Source: Gammaproteobacteria bacterium (GTDB lineage: Bacteria; Pseudomonadota; Gammaproteobacteria; Competibacterales; Competibacteraceae). Taken from it: a DNA stretch of 64,000 nucleotides. Made by a program: the position numbers and the translations under genes. The number at the start of each line of letters is the position of its first letter. The stretch's first letter is position 1. Below, piece after piece: positions 45,690 through 54,396 of the stretch. Location of the stretch: assembly GCA_024235035.1 (NCBI GenBank), contig JACKNE010000007.1, positions 186,001 through 250,000 of the forward strand, given 5' to 3'. The notes under the pieces were generated by a model. It made no database searches. It was given only the letters and a program-made list of their open reading frames with translations, and had not been told where the DNA came from.

Positions 45690-47300
45690 ATGAACCGACA
45701 GTGGGGGCAATTGCCGGAACGAGGCAGTGCCTGGACGCTGCGATTGATTCTCTGGATCGCCCTGCATATAGGGCGGCCCGCAGGCCGTGCCCTGCTCTAT
45801 CCCATCACCCTGTATTTTTTGATGACGGCGGGCGAGGCGCGACGCGGGTCGCAGCTTTTTCTGCGTCGGGCGTTGAATCGCGAACCGAGCTGGCGAGATC
45901 GATTTCGCCACATTCACTGCTTTGCCGCCACGATCCTTGACCGAGTTTATTTTCTGAGCGGACGCTTGGAACACTTCGAAATTGAAATTGTTGGCGGCCA
46001 GTCGATTTTCGATCAAGCGGCGACGGGTCGAGGTTGCATCCTGCTGGGTTCGCACTTAGGCAGTTTTGAAGCCTTGCGGGTCATTGGATTGCATCTGCAG
46101 CGTCTCCCGATCCGCATTCTCATGAACACCCGCCACAACCCGGTCATGACGCGGTTACTTGATGCGCTCAACCCAACGCTGGCGCAGACCATCATCCCGG
46201 TTGGCGGACCGGAAACCTTGCTCAAGGTACAGGAGAGCGTAGGGCAGGGATACTTGGTCGGTGCGTTGGGCGATCGGATCGCGCCGGGCGAGAGGGCGGC
46301 GCCTTGTCGATTTTTCGGCGAGGACATCGCGTTGCCGATCGCACCGATTCTGTCGGCGGCGCTGGTGGGTTGTCCCGTCATCTTATGTTTCGGTTTGTAC
46401 CGGGGTGGCAATCGTTACCAGATGCATTTCGAGTTACTGGCCGAGCGGGTGATTCTGGACCGGCGCCATCGGCAAGAACAACTGGGTGTCTGGATGCAAC
46501 GTTATGCCGACCGCTTGGAACATTATGCTCGTGACGCACCCTACAACTGGTTTAATTTTTACGATTACTGGCAGGAAGCACCTTCTTCTCTGGTGGGAGC
46601 GGAGCGGAGTAGAGCGACTGGACAGTCGCCGCGACGCTTCGTCCGGCAGTTCGCGATGGGTTGGGATGGTCTGGGGACTTTGCTACTGTCGAATATGTTG
46701 CTGATGGCGACGCTAGGGTTGAGCGGGTTGTGGTTATTTCATCGGGTTTGGCGAATGGCCCAGGATACGCCTGCTCAGGTTGCCGAGAGTGGATGGGTTG
46801 TGGTGCTGGGCGTGCGCTTGCAGCGTGATCAAGTCAGTCGCGATTATGCCTGTCGATTGGAGCGGGCCGCCGCCCTGTACCGCGCCGATCCTCAGCGACG
46901 TATCTTGCTGGTCGGTGGTCCGACTAGCGGCAGTGTCAGTGAGGCTGAGCGTGGCCGGCAATTTCTCTTGGCGATGGGCCTACCCACCGGTGCGCTGTCG
47001 ATCGAAGATCAGTCCCTGCATACTCTGGATAATCTACGCCGCACCCGGCAATTACTAGGGGAGGTGCAGAGGCAATCGTTTGTGCTGGTGACCAGTCGTT
47101 ACCATCTGGCGCGCAGTGAAATCCTAGCGCGTGGTCTGGATTTGCATCCGGTGTTGTGCGCCGCTGAAGATCGCCTGCGCCTCGATTTCTCGGTGCTGTG
47201 GCGGTTGGCGTTGGAAGCAGGTTATCTGCATTGGTATAAAGTGGGCCGGGCCTGGTCCCGCTGGACGCGCAACCGCCACAGTTTGGCGCGGATCAGCTGA
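45690..47300 (+). CDS. LpxL-like acyltransferase fused to a YdcF/ElyC-like domain
   Basis: A 536-residue two-part protein. Residues about 15-300 are a lipid-A-type acyltransferase with the HxxxxE motif H122-LGSF-E127 (GSHLGSFEALR) and a characteristic NWFNFYDYW near residue 287. A TM helix (about 330-350) follows. Residues about 360-500 form a DUF218 (YdcF/SanA/ElyC) domain: VVVLGVRLQRD, RRILLVGG, and SFVLVTSRYHLARSE. Acyltransferases are regular members of aryl-polyene clusters, where they move the polyene to a lipid; the DUF218 fusion is not usual. It starts 15 bases after the ACP stop. Confidence 0.88.
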   Translation: MNRQWGQLPERGSAWTLRLILWIALHIGRPAGRALLYPITLYFLMTAGEARRGSQLFLRRALNREPSWRDRFRHIHCFAATILDRVYFLSGRLEHFEIEIVGGQSIFDQAATGRGCILLGSHLGSFEALRVIGLHLQRLPIRILMNTRHNPVMTRLLDALNPTLAQTIIPVGGPETLLKVQESVGQGYLVGALGDRIAPGERAAPCRFFGEDIALPIAPILSAALVGCPVILCFGLYRGGNRYQMHFELLAERVILDRRHRQEQLGVWMQRYADRLEHYARDAPYNWFNFYDYWQEAPSSLVGAERSRATGQSPRRFVRQFAMGWDGLGTLLLSNMLLMATLGLSGLWLFHRVWRMAQDTPAQVAESGWVVVLGVRLQRDQVSRDYACRLERAAALYRADPQRRILLVGGPTSGSVSEAERGRQFLLAMGLPTGALSIEDQSLHTLDNLRRTRQLLGEVQRQSFVLVTSRYHLARSEILARGLDLHPVLCAAEDRLRLDFSVLWRLALEAGYLHWYKVGRAWSRWTRNRHSLARIS

Positions 47301-47303
47301 AGA

Positions 47304-48092
47304 ATGAGCGTTTATCTCAGCGGCATCGGTCTCTGCGCGCCCGGCCTGCCGGATTGGCCCACTGGACGTGCGGTGCTAGCGGGTCGACAACCATACCGAC
47401 CCGATGAATCCCTATGTTTTGACCGGGTGCGTTTACCACGCAACGAGGCGCGACGCGCCTCGCTGACCGTCCGATTGGCGCTGCAAGCCGCGACTGAAGC
47501 GCTCGATCAAGCGGGAATGGATGGAAGATCTTGCCGCGCGGTGTTCGCGTGCTCTGGCGGTAATACCGAAGCCCTGGATGCCCTCTGTCGGGGGTTGATC
47601 GAGCCGGGGCGACCGATTTCGCCTAACCAGTTCAACAATTCGGTTTACAATGCGCCATTAGGTTACTGGACGATCGCCACTGGTTCGCAACAACCAGCAT
47701 CCAACGTCGGCGCCTACGATGCCTCGTTTAGCGCTGGATTGCTGGAAGCGGTTGCGTTGACACAGATGGAGAATCGACCCGTGCTGCTGGTTGCCTTCGA
47801 TACTCCGCCGCCGTTGGCCCTGCAACCTTTTCGAGCGGTATCGACGCCGTTCAGTATGGCGCTGCTGCTAGAAACGCAATCGCTGACCGGCCACCAGGCG
47901 CGTTTGCAGAGCTGGCAAATTCGCTCGGGTGCAGCGGAATCCATGCTCGATTCTGCAATGGAGCGGTTGCGGCTGAGCAATCCGGCGGCGCGCGGTTTAC
48001 CCTTGCTGCGATCCGTCGCTATTGGCCGCACCTGTTTGACGTTGCCTTATTTGCCACATGATCGGCTTGAGTTCCAGGTAGAACCATGCTGA
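47304..48092 (+). CDS. ketosynthase-like chain-length factor
   Basis: A 262-residue protein with the N-terminal half of a ketosynthase fold (SGIGLCAPGLPDWP, SLTVRLALQAATEALDQAG, FACSGGNTEAL). The normal nucleophile Cys is replaced: the segment reads NVGAYDASFSAGLLEA. It therefore cannot condense acyl chains itself and fits the chain-length-factor subunit seen in aryl-polyene clusters (beside the active ketosynthase). No partner ketosynthase is in this window. It starts three bases after the preceding stop and overlaps the next gene by seven bases. Confidence 0.85.
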   Translation: MSVYLSGIGLCAPGLPDWPTGRAVLAGRQPYRPDESLCFDRVRLPRNEARRASLTVRLALQAATEALDQAGMDGRSCRAVFACSGGNTEALDALCRGLIEPGRPISPNQFNNSVYNAPLGYWTIATGSQQPASNVGAYDASFSAGLLEAVALTQMENRPVLLVAFDTPPPLALQPFRAVSTPFSMALLLETQSLTGHQARLQSWQIRSGAAESMLDSAMERLRLSNPAARGLPLLRSVAIGRTCLTLPYLPHDRLEFQVEPC

Positions 48093-48526
48093 TTGACAAG
48101 GCGCATATCCGAACCTTGATTCCACACGCCGACGCCATGTGCCTACTGGACACGGTCATTACCTGGGATGATGACTTTATCCAGTGCATGACCGATACCC
48201 ATCGAGATCCCGCCAATCCACTGCGCCGGCAGGGGCGATTGTCGGCAGTCGCCGCCTTCGAGTATGGTGCTCAAGCGGCGGCGATTCATGGCGGGTTGTG
48301 TGCCAGCGTGGCTGGGAAAACAGCGCCGCCAGGTTATCTAGCGGCTTTGCGTGATGCTCGCTGGTTTGTCGCGGAGCTGGATGAAAACGCGGCACCGTTA
48401 GAGGTGACCGCCCGTCGGTTGCTGGGTGAGGCTGCACATTGTATTTATAAGATCCAAATCAGCAGCGCCGGACGGTTGCTGGCCGAGGCCCGCGTGGTGA
48501 TCGCACCACAACCGGCTATCGGGTAA
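48086..48526 (+). CDS. ApeP/ApeI-like hotdog dehydratase
   Basis: A 146-residue hotdog-fold protein with LIPHADAMCLLDTV at the start (catalytic-type His and the LLD turn) and AAFEYGAQAAAIHGGL in the central helix, with the Glu expected for a dehydratase. This matches the small 3-hydroxyacyl-ACP dehydratases of aryl-polyene pathways. It overlaps the chain-length factor by seven bases, so the two are translationally linked. Confidence 0.85.
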   Translation: MLIDKAHIRTLIPHADAMCLLDTVITWDDDFIQCMTDTHRDPANPLRRQGRLSAVAAFEYGAQAAAIHGGLCASVAGKTAPPGYLAALRDARWFVAELDENAAPLEVTARRLLGEAAHCIYKIQISSAGRLLAEARVVIAPQPAIG

Positions 48527-48621
48527 GCTCTGCGCGCCAAACCTAAAGCCTAAAACGGTACCTAAGAAGACCAAGAAGACCATCAACTATTTTCCGTACC
48601 TAACGCATTTGGAGACCCGCC

Positions 48622-49230
48622 ATGCTAGAAAAACCTGCTACGACCTCGACCCCGATTGCTGAGTTGCTTGCTCGCCGTTGGAGTCCGCGCGCTATCGACC
48701 CGGGTCAGCCGGTCAGTCGCGAACAGCTATTGGCGCTGTTGGAAGCGGCCCGCTGGGCGCCATCCTGCTTCGGCGATCAACCGTGGCGCTATCTGGTCTG
48801 GGACCGGTTCCGCGATGCTGAGGCTTGGCAACAGGCATTCGCCTGTCTGGCGGAAGGTAATCAAATCTGGGTCAAGAATGCGCCGATACTGTTGTTATCG
48901 GTTGCCGCGCCCCACTTCGGCCATAACCAAAAACCCAACCGCTGGGCGCAGTACGACACCGGTGCCGCCAGCGAGAATCTTTGCTTGCAAGCCACTACTC
49001 TGGGATTGGTGGCGCATCAAATGGGCGGGTTCGATGCGGATCAAGCCAAAGCGACGTTCAATATCCCAACGGATCATGCCTGTATGGCGATGATTGCGGT
49101 GGGCCATCCAGGGCCGGTTGATGGGTTGCCGGAGATGCTGCGAGAGAAAGAACAAGCACCTCGGGAACGTAAGTCATTGGCGCAAATCGCGTTTGAAGGT
49201 CGCTGGGAACAGGGTTTTCAGCAGGAGTAG
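48622..49230 (+). CDS. nitroreductase-family flavoprotein
   Basis: A 202-residue FMN-dependent oxidoreductase fold. RRWSPRAIDPGQPVSREQLLALLEAARWAPS binds the FMN phosphate region, GDQPWRYLVW follows, and the central DTGAASENLCLQATTLGL segment and C-terminal EGRWEQG are typical. The substrate is not predictable. It is 95 bases after the dehydratase and has its own clear ribosome context (GGAGACCCGCCATG), so membership of the polyene-like set is uncertain. Confidence 0.92.
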   Translation: MLEKPATTSTPIAELLARRWSPRAIDPGQPVSREQLLALLEAARWAPSCFGDQPWRYLVWDRFRDAEAWQQAFACLAEGNQIWVKNAPILLLSVAAPHFGHNQKPNRWAQYDTGAASENLCLQATTLGLVAHQMGGFDADQAKATFNIPTDHACMAMIAVGHPGPVDGLPEMLREKEQAPRERKSLAQIAFEGRWEQGFQQE

Positions 49231-49249
49231 CGTGCGTCATATCGAGCGT

Positions 49250-49276
49250 CCCTTCCTGAGCCGAGGAAGGGTCTTT
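49250..49276 (+). terminator. rho-independent-like terminator after nitroreductase
   Basis: CCCTTCCT (49250-49257) and AGGAAGGG (49264-49271) form a perfect 8-bp stem with loop GAGCCG, followed by TCTTTC. It lies 20 bases beyond the nitroreductase stop. Confidence 0.65.
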
Positions 49277-49516
49277 CACTGATAATCGCTTGTTCCAGGC
49301 TGAGAAGTCGCAGCCTGTCAGCCCCAGGGTCAGCAGCAGGAAGGTGGCTGATTTCGGCGCGGAGGTCGTATGCGTAGGGGCGTTCTCGTTGTGGAAAAAC
49401 CACTTTGTGGGTAGCCTTGACCGTCCTGATTCCAAAGCCAGGCGGGTATCATATCCGCCGTTTGCCCGATTCGTGTAAAGTGCATTCCCCATTTTGGAAG
49501 ATGATGGATAATCTTT

Positions 49517-50596
49517 ATGCCCATGACCCCGTCTGATCGGCGTCCCATGCGGGGCGCCAACCGTTACCTCTTGCGTTCTCTTCTGTTTCTCACCGTGTTG
49601 GTGGCGCTGGGCGCGACTTTCCAGCGACCGCTCATTGCAGCGTTTTTGCATAACCTCTATTTCAATGGCGCCGTGGTGGCCGTCTTTTTGTTTGGAGTGG
49701 CCTATACCTTCAAATCATTGTTGGAAAGCTTGCGCGACGCCCGCGATGTAGAACGGGCTGCCGGCGTGGTGCTGAAAGCCCGCCGTCGCGAGTGGCCATT
49801 GAACCAGGTCAACGAAGCGTTGCTGGAGGGGAGTGGGCGCGGTGTCGGTGATTTTCTGCGCAAAGTGTACCGAGTGATCCATCACGGTGATGTCGCCGCC
49901 ACCCTGCCTTACCTACTGGATTCACTGGCGACGCGCGGCGACGATCGGCGGGCGTTGGTGCGTTATCTGACCGGGGCGTTGGTGCTGCTGGGCCTGATCG
50001 GCACCTTCTATGGCTTATTGTTGACTATCGCTGGCGTGCGTGAAGTGATCGGTGGGTTGGCGGCGGACAAAACCGCGGATACCATGGCCTTGATCGCCAG
50101 TTTCAAGGACCGGTTGGCGGCGCCATTGGGTGGCATGGGTATCTCGTTCTCCTCTTCGCTATTCGGTCTACTGGGCGCGTTAGCACTCGGTTTCCTGGAG
50201 CTGCAACTGTTTCATGCCCAAAGCGATCATCACGCGCAGCTGGAGGCGCTGGTCGTTAGCGACTTGGTTCCGCTTTGGCAGCCAGTGGTCACCGTCACCG
50301 CCAGCACCGAAACCATTTCACCGCGCCATCTGGCGGCGTTGCTGCAATCCACCACCGACCGGTTGGAGCGGGTCGCGGCCACCACCGAGTATCTAGCCAA
50401 TCGCGGGGAAGGCGTCGCTCGCGTCGCCGAACAGATTGCCACTCTGGGGGAGCACATCGAGTCGTTGCGAGTTACCTTGCAGAACATCGAAAACGACCGT
50501 ACCGCCGATTTGCGGCATGAATTACGAGTGATCGCTCGATTGTTGGCGCAGCAAGCCGAATTGCCTCGGGACCTGGACGATGCCTCGTCGGCGTGA
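49517..50596 (+). CDS. MotA/TolQ/ExbB-like ion-channel subunit
   Basis: A 359-residue membrane protein with about four TM helices (near 20-38, 45-63, 152-175, 203-228). The last pair matches the MotA/TolQ/ExbB channel core (ALVLLGLIGTFYGLLLTI and GMGISFSSSLFGLLGALALGFLEL). A long helical cytoplasmic tail with coiled-coil character follows. It overlaps the MotB-like gene by 17 bases, so the two form a stator-type unit driven by ion flow. No flagellar, tol or exb genes are near. Confidence 0.88.
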   Translation: MPMTPSDRRPMRGANRYLLRSLLFLTVLVALGATFQRPLIAAFLHNLYFNGAVVAVFLFGVAYTFKSLLESLRDARDVERAAGVVLKARRREWPLNQVNEALLEGSGRGVGDFLRKVYRVIHHGDVAATLPYLLDSLATRGDDRRALVRYLTGALVLLGLIGTFYGLLLTIAGVREVIGGLAADKTADTMALIASFKDRLAAPLGGMGISFSSSLFGLLGALALGFLELQLFHAQSDHHAQLEALVVSDLVPLWQPVVTVTASTETISPRHLAALLQSTTDRLERVAATTEYLANRGEGVARVAEQIATLGEHIESLRVTLQNIENDRTADLRHELRVIARLLAQQAELPRDLDDASSA

Positions 50597-51602
50597 ATCC
50601 CTAAGCGAATTTAATATCTGGCCCGCCTTCACCGATGCCCTGGGCGGCCTGGTGATGGTGCTGATCTTTCTGATCACCATGTTCGTGATCAGCGAGGTGT
50701 TGATTGGCCGGGAAATGCTAGGCAAGGAGAGCGCCATCACCCAGTTGCAACGCATCGTCGAGCACCTGGAAGGATTGGCTGGCGATGCCGAGAAGGAGGC
50801 GGCGCGGTTGCGTGGTCAGGTTGAGAATCTGGAAAGCACCGTGGATGAACGAGATGATCTGTTGAGGCAATTACGCGATGAATTGACGGCGGTTCAGGCC
50901 GCACGGGCAGCACTGGACGCCGATAAGCGCAAAGCCGAACAGACCACGACCAGTGTTCAGGAACAAGCGGCGTTGCTCAGCGTCCGCGCTGAACGGCTGA
51001 GCGCCGAATTGGCGCGGCTCAACCGCGCCCTGGCCGCTAGCGAGCAAGAGTTGGCGCAACGTGATGCGCTCATTGTCGAGCAAAAGGATCGTATCGAAGC
51101 GCTGGACAGTGCCCTCAAGAAGCGTTTGCTGGAGCGAGTCGAAAAGTTGGAGAAATATGCCAGCGATTTCTTTGGCCGGCTGCGCGAGGTATTCGCCAAT
51201 AACCCGGATATCAAGGTGGTCGGCGATCGGTTCGTCTTTCAGTCCGAGGTCTTGTTCGGTTCTGGCGAAGCTACGCTATCAGCCAACGGGCAGGGTGACC
51301 TGGATAAATTCGCTATGGTCTATCAGCAACTGGTCACGCAGTTGCCGCCGGATCTACCGGTCATTATCGAGATACAGGGGCATACCGACCGAGTCCCCAT
51401 GCGCGGTGGCCGGTTTCCTTCGAACTGGGAGCTGTCCACCGCCCGGGCGCAGGAAGTTGTCAACTATCTAATTCGACAAGGAATTCCTCCGCAGCGACTG
51501 GCGGCGGTGGGCATGGCGGAATATCACCCGATCGATCCGGCGGATACTCCCGAAGCCTATCGTCGTAACCGGCGCATCGAACTGAAGATCACCAGTCGCT
51601 AA
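50580..51602 (+). CDS. MotB-like protein with OmpA peptidoglycan-binding domain
   Basis: A 340-residue protein: a short cytoplasmic start, one TM helix (about 20-45) preceded by Asp19 in FTDALGGL, the position of the ion-binding Asp in MotB. A long coiled coil (about 50-195) and a C-terminal OmpA domain (IIEIQGHTDRVPM, NWELSTARAQEVVNYL, YRRNRRIELKI) follow. It should anchor to peptidoglycan and be moved by the channel partner. The coiled coil is much longer than in flagellar MotB. Confidence 0.9.
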   Translation: MPRRRESLSEFNIWPAFTDALGGLVMVLIFLITMFVISEVLIGREMLGKESAITQLQRIVEHLEGLAGDAEKEAARLRGQVENLESTVDERDDLLRQLRDELTAVQAARAALDADKRKAEQTTTSVQEQAALLSVRAERLSAELARLNRALAASEQELAQRDALIVEQKDRIEALDSALKKRLLERVEKLEKYASDFFGRLREVFANNPDIKVVGDRFVFQSEVLFGSGEATLSANGQGDLDKFAMVYQQLVTQLPPDLPVIIEIQGHTDRVPMRGGRFPSNWELSTARAQEVVNYLIRQGIPPQRLAAVGMAEYHPIDPADTPEAYRRNRRIELKITSR

Positions 51603-51642
51603 ACTTAAAAATCCGTACAAAAGACGATATGGCGCAAAAGTC

Positions 51643-54354
51643 ATGCTGGGCACTGTCAAACGACGTTTTTATTTGCTAGCGGGCTTGCTGTTGATGCTGC
51701 TCGGCGCCGGCTATCTGGGCGTGATGCTTTTTCTGGAGCAACTCTCCATGAGCGCCAAGCGTGGTGAAGAGGCCATGCTGGCTGATCGAGTGACTCGCAG
51801 TCTGGAACGGCAATTCTGGGAAATTCGCTTCTGGGAGCAGGCGACTCTCATAGAAAATCGCCCCGAAGCCGAACAGCATTTTGCGCTTTTACTGAACGGG
51901 GTGAAAAATAACCTTCGTCAAAGAAATTGGGAAGCTTCCAGCGTCCTGACCTTATCGAAAATCGAAGAAATTACCGCGCTGTTCTCACGCTATGAAATGC
52001 TGTTCAGTCGATTGGTCCAACTCAAGACCCAGCAAAGACTGAACAAGGCTCATTTCGATGCTAATTATCAAGTATTGGCTTCAAGTGTTTTCTTTCTTCA
52101 GAAGACCACTGCGCTTTACCGGTTTTTGTTCAATTTAAATCTCTTTCAGGAGAGTTATTTTTTAGGCCGTTCCGAGGCCAAATTCAGTAGCCTGAATATG
52201 GCGCTGGATTCTTTGTTGCGCAATATAGAATCATTGCCCCCAGATAACGATAGCCGCTTCCAGTCCTATAGCCTGCGTTATCGGGATTTGTTGAGCCAGG
52301 ACTTTGCGCTGGAACGGCAGTTCCGCGCGCTCAATCGCCAGTTCGATGAGTTGACTCTAGCCTTGACGGTCCTGCTGGCCAATATTTCTGGACAATCCAT
52401 CGATATTTATCGACAGGAATTTCAGACTGGCCAGGCGATCCGCACCCAGATCAGGCATGCTCTGCTCGTGTTCGCCCTGGTCATGACCTTGCTGTTTGGC
52501 ATCTTGTTGCAGATCATGGCGCGCAAGATCATCTGGCCGATTCGCGAGATCGCCGAAGTGGCGCATAAAGTTCAATCTGGCCAATTGAATGCGCGATTCA
52601 CCTCAAGTAGCAGCCACAACGAGATTACGCAACTGGGTTTTGCTTTGAATCAGATGCTGGATACCATCGAGCAAAACAGTACTCGCCTGACTGCCTACCA
52701 AGAGGATTTGGAAAAACTGGTTGAAGCGCGCACCGGGGAATTGAAGCACGCCAAGGATGTCGCCGAGACCGCCAATCGCACCAAGAGTGAGTTTTTGGCT
52801 AACATGAGCCATGAAATCCGTACACCGATGAACGCGATTATCGGCGCTGCTGACTTGCTCGCTGAAACCGATTTGAGTCATGAACAGCACAGTTACGTCA
52901 ATGTCTTTAAGAACGCTGGGGAAAATTTGCTGGCTCTGATCGAAGATATTCTGGATCTATCTAAAATCGAGGCGAAAAAGCTGGTCTTGTGTTACGAGCT
53001 TTTCGATTTAGAAGCATTACTGGATCGGCAGGTCGACCTGATGGCGATACGCGCGCAGCAGAAGGGGCTTGAACTGATCTTGTACATCAGCCCGGATGTT
53101 CCTACCCAGGTAGAGGGTGATGCGCATCGTCTCCAACAAGTGCTGACCAACTTGATCGGCAACGCCATAAAATTTACGACCAACGGCTACATTGTCATCT
53201 TAGTGGAAAATGATCTCGATCAAGCGGTTCCTGGACATCTGCGTTTTGCCATTGCCGATACCGGCATCGGTATTTCGCCCGATCAGCAGGCGCTGATCTT
53301 CGATGCGTTCACTCAAGCGGATGGCGCCACCACCCGAAATTATGGCGGTACCGGGTTGGGACTCGCGATCAGTCGGCGATTGGTTGAACTGATGGGTGGT
53401 CAGATCTGGGTAACAAGCCAAGTCAATCAAGGCAGCATATTTTATTTCACCGTTCATTTAGGGGTAACGTCGCCAGAAGCCGCATCGGGTTCAGTACAAC
53501 TAAAACCGACTTCCCTAGCTGGTTGGCGAGTGATCGTGGCGGACGATGTGGCGATGAGCCGCGAAATCATCGCTGAACAGCTGATGCTCGCCCAAGCGGA
53601 CATCGAACAGGCAGCAAACCTGGAGGCGGTCCTAGCCATATTGCGCGCTCAGCACAGTCGTGGAGAATCTTGCCAATTGTTGGTGCTGGATTCCGGGATG
53701 CTGCTTGAGTCCGAGTCCGGCGCCGATTGGATGGATTGCTTGCTCAGAGCGCCAGACGACGCTGAGTTGCGTGTTTTGCTGCTCAGCGTCGGTGAGCGAC
53801 ACTGCCATCAATTGGCTGAAGCATCAGGTGGCCGGATCGTTTGCCTGATGAAACCGGTCAAACGCCGAGCTTTATGGAAAGCGATCAACCGGTTCTCCGA
53901 TCAGATCGATCGTCGGGTGCACGCGCAATCATCGGCTCGCCGAGCCTGCCCCAGCCAGAGAGTTGGTAGCACCGGACAGAAGGGCTTGTCCATTCTGGTC
54001 GCTGACGACGCCGAGGATAACATCATGCTGATTCAGGCTTATCTGAAAAAGACCCCCCATCAGCTTACGGTCGCTGAGAATGGCGCAGTCGCACTTGAGC
54101 AGTTCAAACGATATCATTACGATCTGGTGTTCATGGACGTGCAAATGCCGGTTATGGACGGCTATACCGCAACCCGCTTGATTCGTGCATGGGAAGGCGA
54201 GCGAAACCATCACGCATCGATTCCCATCATTGCGCTCACCGCCAATGCCTTGAAAGAAGACGAACAGCGTAGTCTGGACGCTGGTTGTACAGGTCACTTG
54301 ACCAAACCCATTCGTAAAGGCATGTTTCTAGCGACGCTGGAGCAGTATCTTTGA
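51643..54354 (+). CDS. hybrid sensor kinase with two receiver domains
   Basis: A 903-residue inner-membrane kinase. TM1 (about 6-27), a 240-residue helical periplasmic domain, TM2 (about 270-290), HAMP, HisKA with His390 in SHEIRTPMNA, HATPase (NLIGNAIKF, DTGIGI, GTGLGLAIS). A first receiver (about 625-745, VLDSG) and a second canonical receiver (about 785-903, FMDVQMP) follow. There is no Hpt domain, so phosphate must pass to a separate Hpt; the one at 58856-59215 is a candidate. It starts 40 bases after the MotB-like gene, and the two may be co-transcribed. Confidence 0.93.
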   Translation: MLGTVKRRFYLLAGLLLMLLGAGYLGVMLFLEQLSMSAKRGEEAMLADRVTRSLERQFWEIRFWEQATLIENRPEAEQHFALLLNGVKNNLRQRNWEASSVLTLSKIEEITALFSRYEMLFSRLVQLKTQQRLNKAHFDANYQVLASSVFFLQKTTALYRFLFNLNLFQESYFLGRSEAKFSSLNMALDSLLRNIESLPPDNDSRFQSYSLRYRDLLSQDFALERQFRALNRQFDELTLALTVLLANISGQSIDIYRQEFQTGQAIRTQIRHALLVFALVMTLLFGILLQIMARKIIWPIREIAEVAHKVQSGQLNARFTSSSSHNEITQLGFALNQMLDTIEQNSTRLTAYQEDLEKLVEARTGELKHAKDVAETANRTKSEFLANMSHEIRTPMNAIIGAADLLAETDLSHEQHSYVNVFKNAGENLLALIEDILDLSKIEAKKLVLCYELFDLEALLDRQVDLMAIRAQQKGLELILYISPDVPTQVEGDAHRLQQVLTNLIGNAIKFTTNGYIVILVENDLDQAVPGHLRFAIADTGIGISPDQQALIFDAFTQADGATTRNYGGTGLGLAISRRLVELMGGQIWVTSQVNQGSIFYFTVHLGVTSPEAASGSVQLKPTSLAGWRVIVADDVAMSREIIAEQLMLAQADIEQAANLEAVLAILRAQHSRGESCQLLVLDSGMLLESESGADWMDCLLRAPDDAELRVLLLSVGERHCHQLAEASGGRIVCLMKPVKRRALWKAINRFSDQIDRRVHAQSSARRACPSQRVGSTGQKGLSILVADDAEDNIMLIQAYLKKTPHQLTVAENGAVALEQFKRYHYDLVFMDVQMPVMDGYTATRLIRAWEGERNHHASIPIIALTANALKEDEQRSLDAGCTGHLTKPIRKGMFLATLEQYL

Positions 54355-54396
54355 ATCGTCGCGGATCGGATTTTCTGCGCGCCGGACCATCTTCCC

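Noticed and set aside
49058..49651. Minus-strand frame with a lipobox-like LTLGLTGC around 49300
   Set aside because: No start codon lies close enough upstream to make a signal peptide, the hydrophobic stretch is too short, and the frame runs through the nitroreductase and MotA-like genes.
49517..51602. Zorya defence system
   Set aside because: Only the ZorA/ZorB-like halves are present; no ZorC, ZorD or ZorE homologue follows, and the MotA-like protein lacks the very long ZorA tail.
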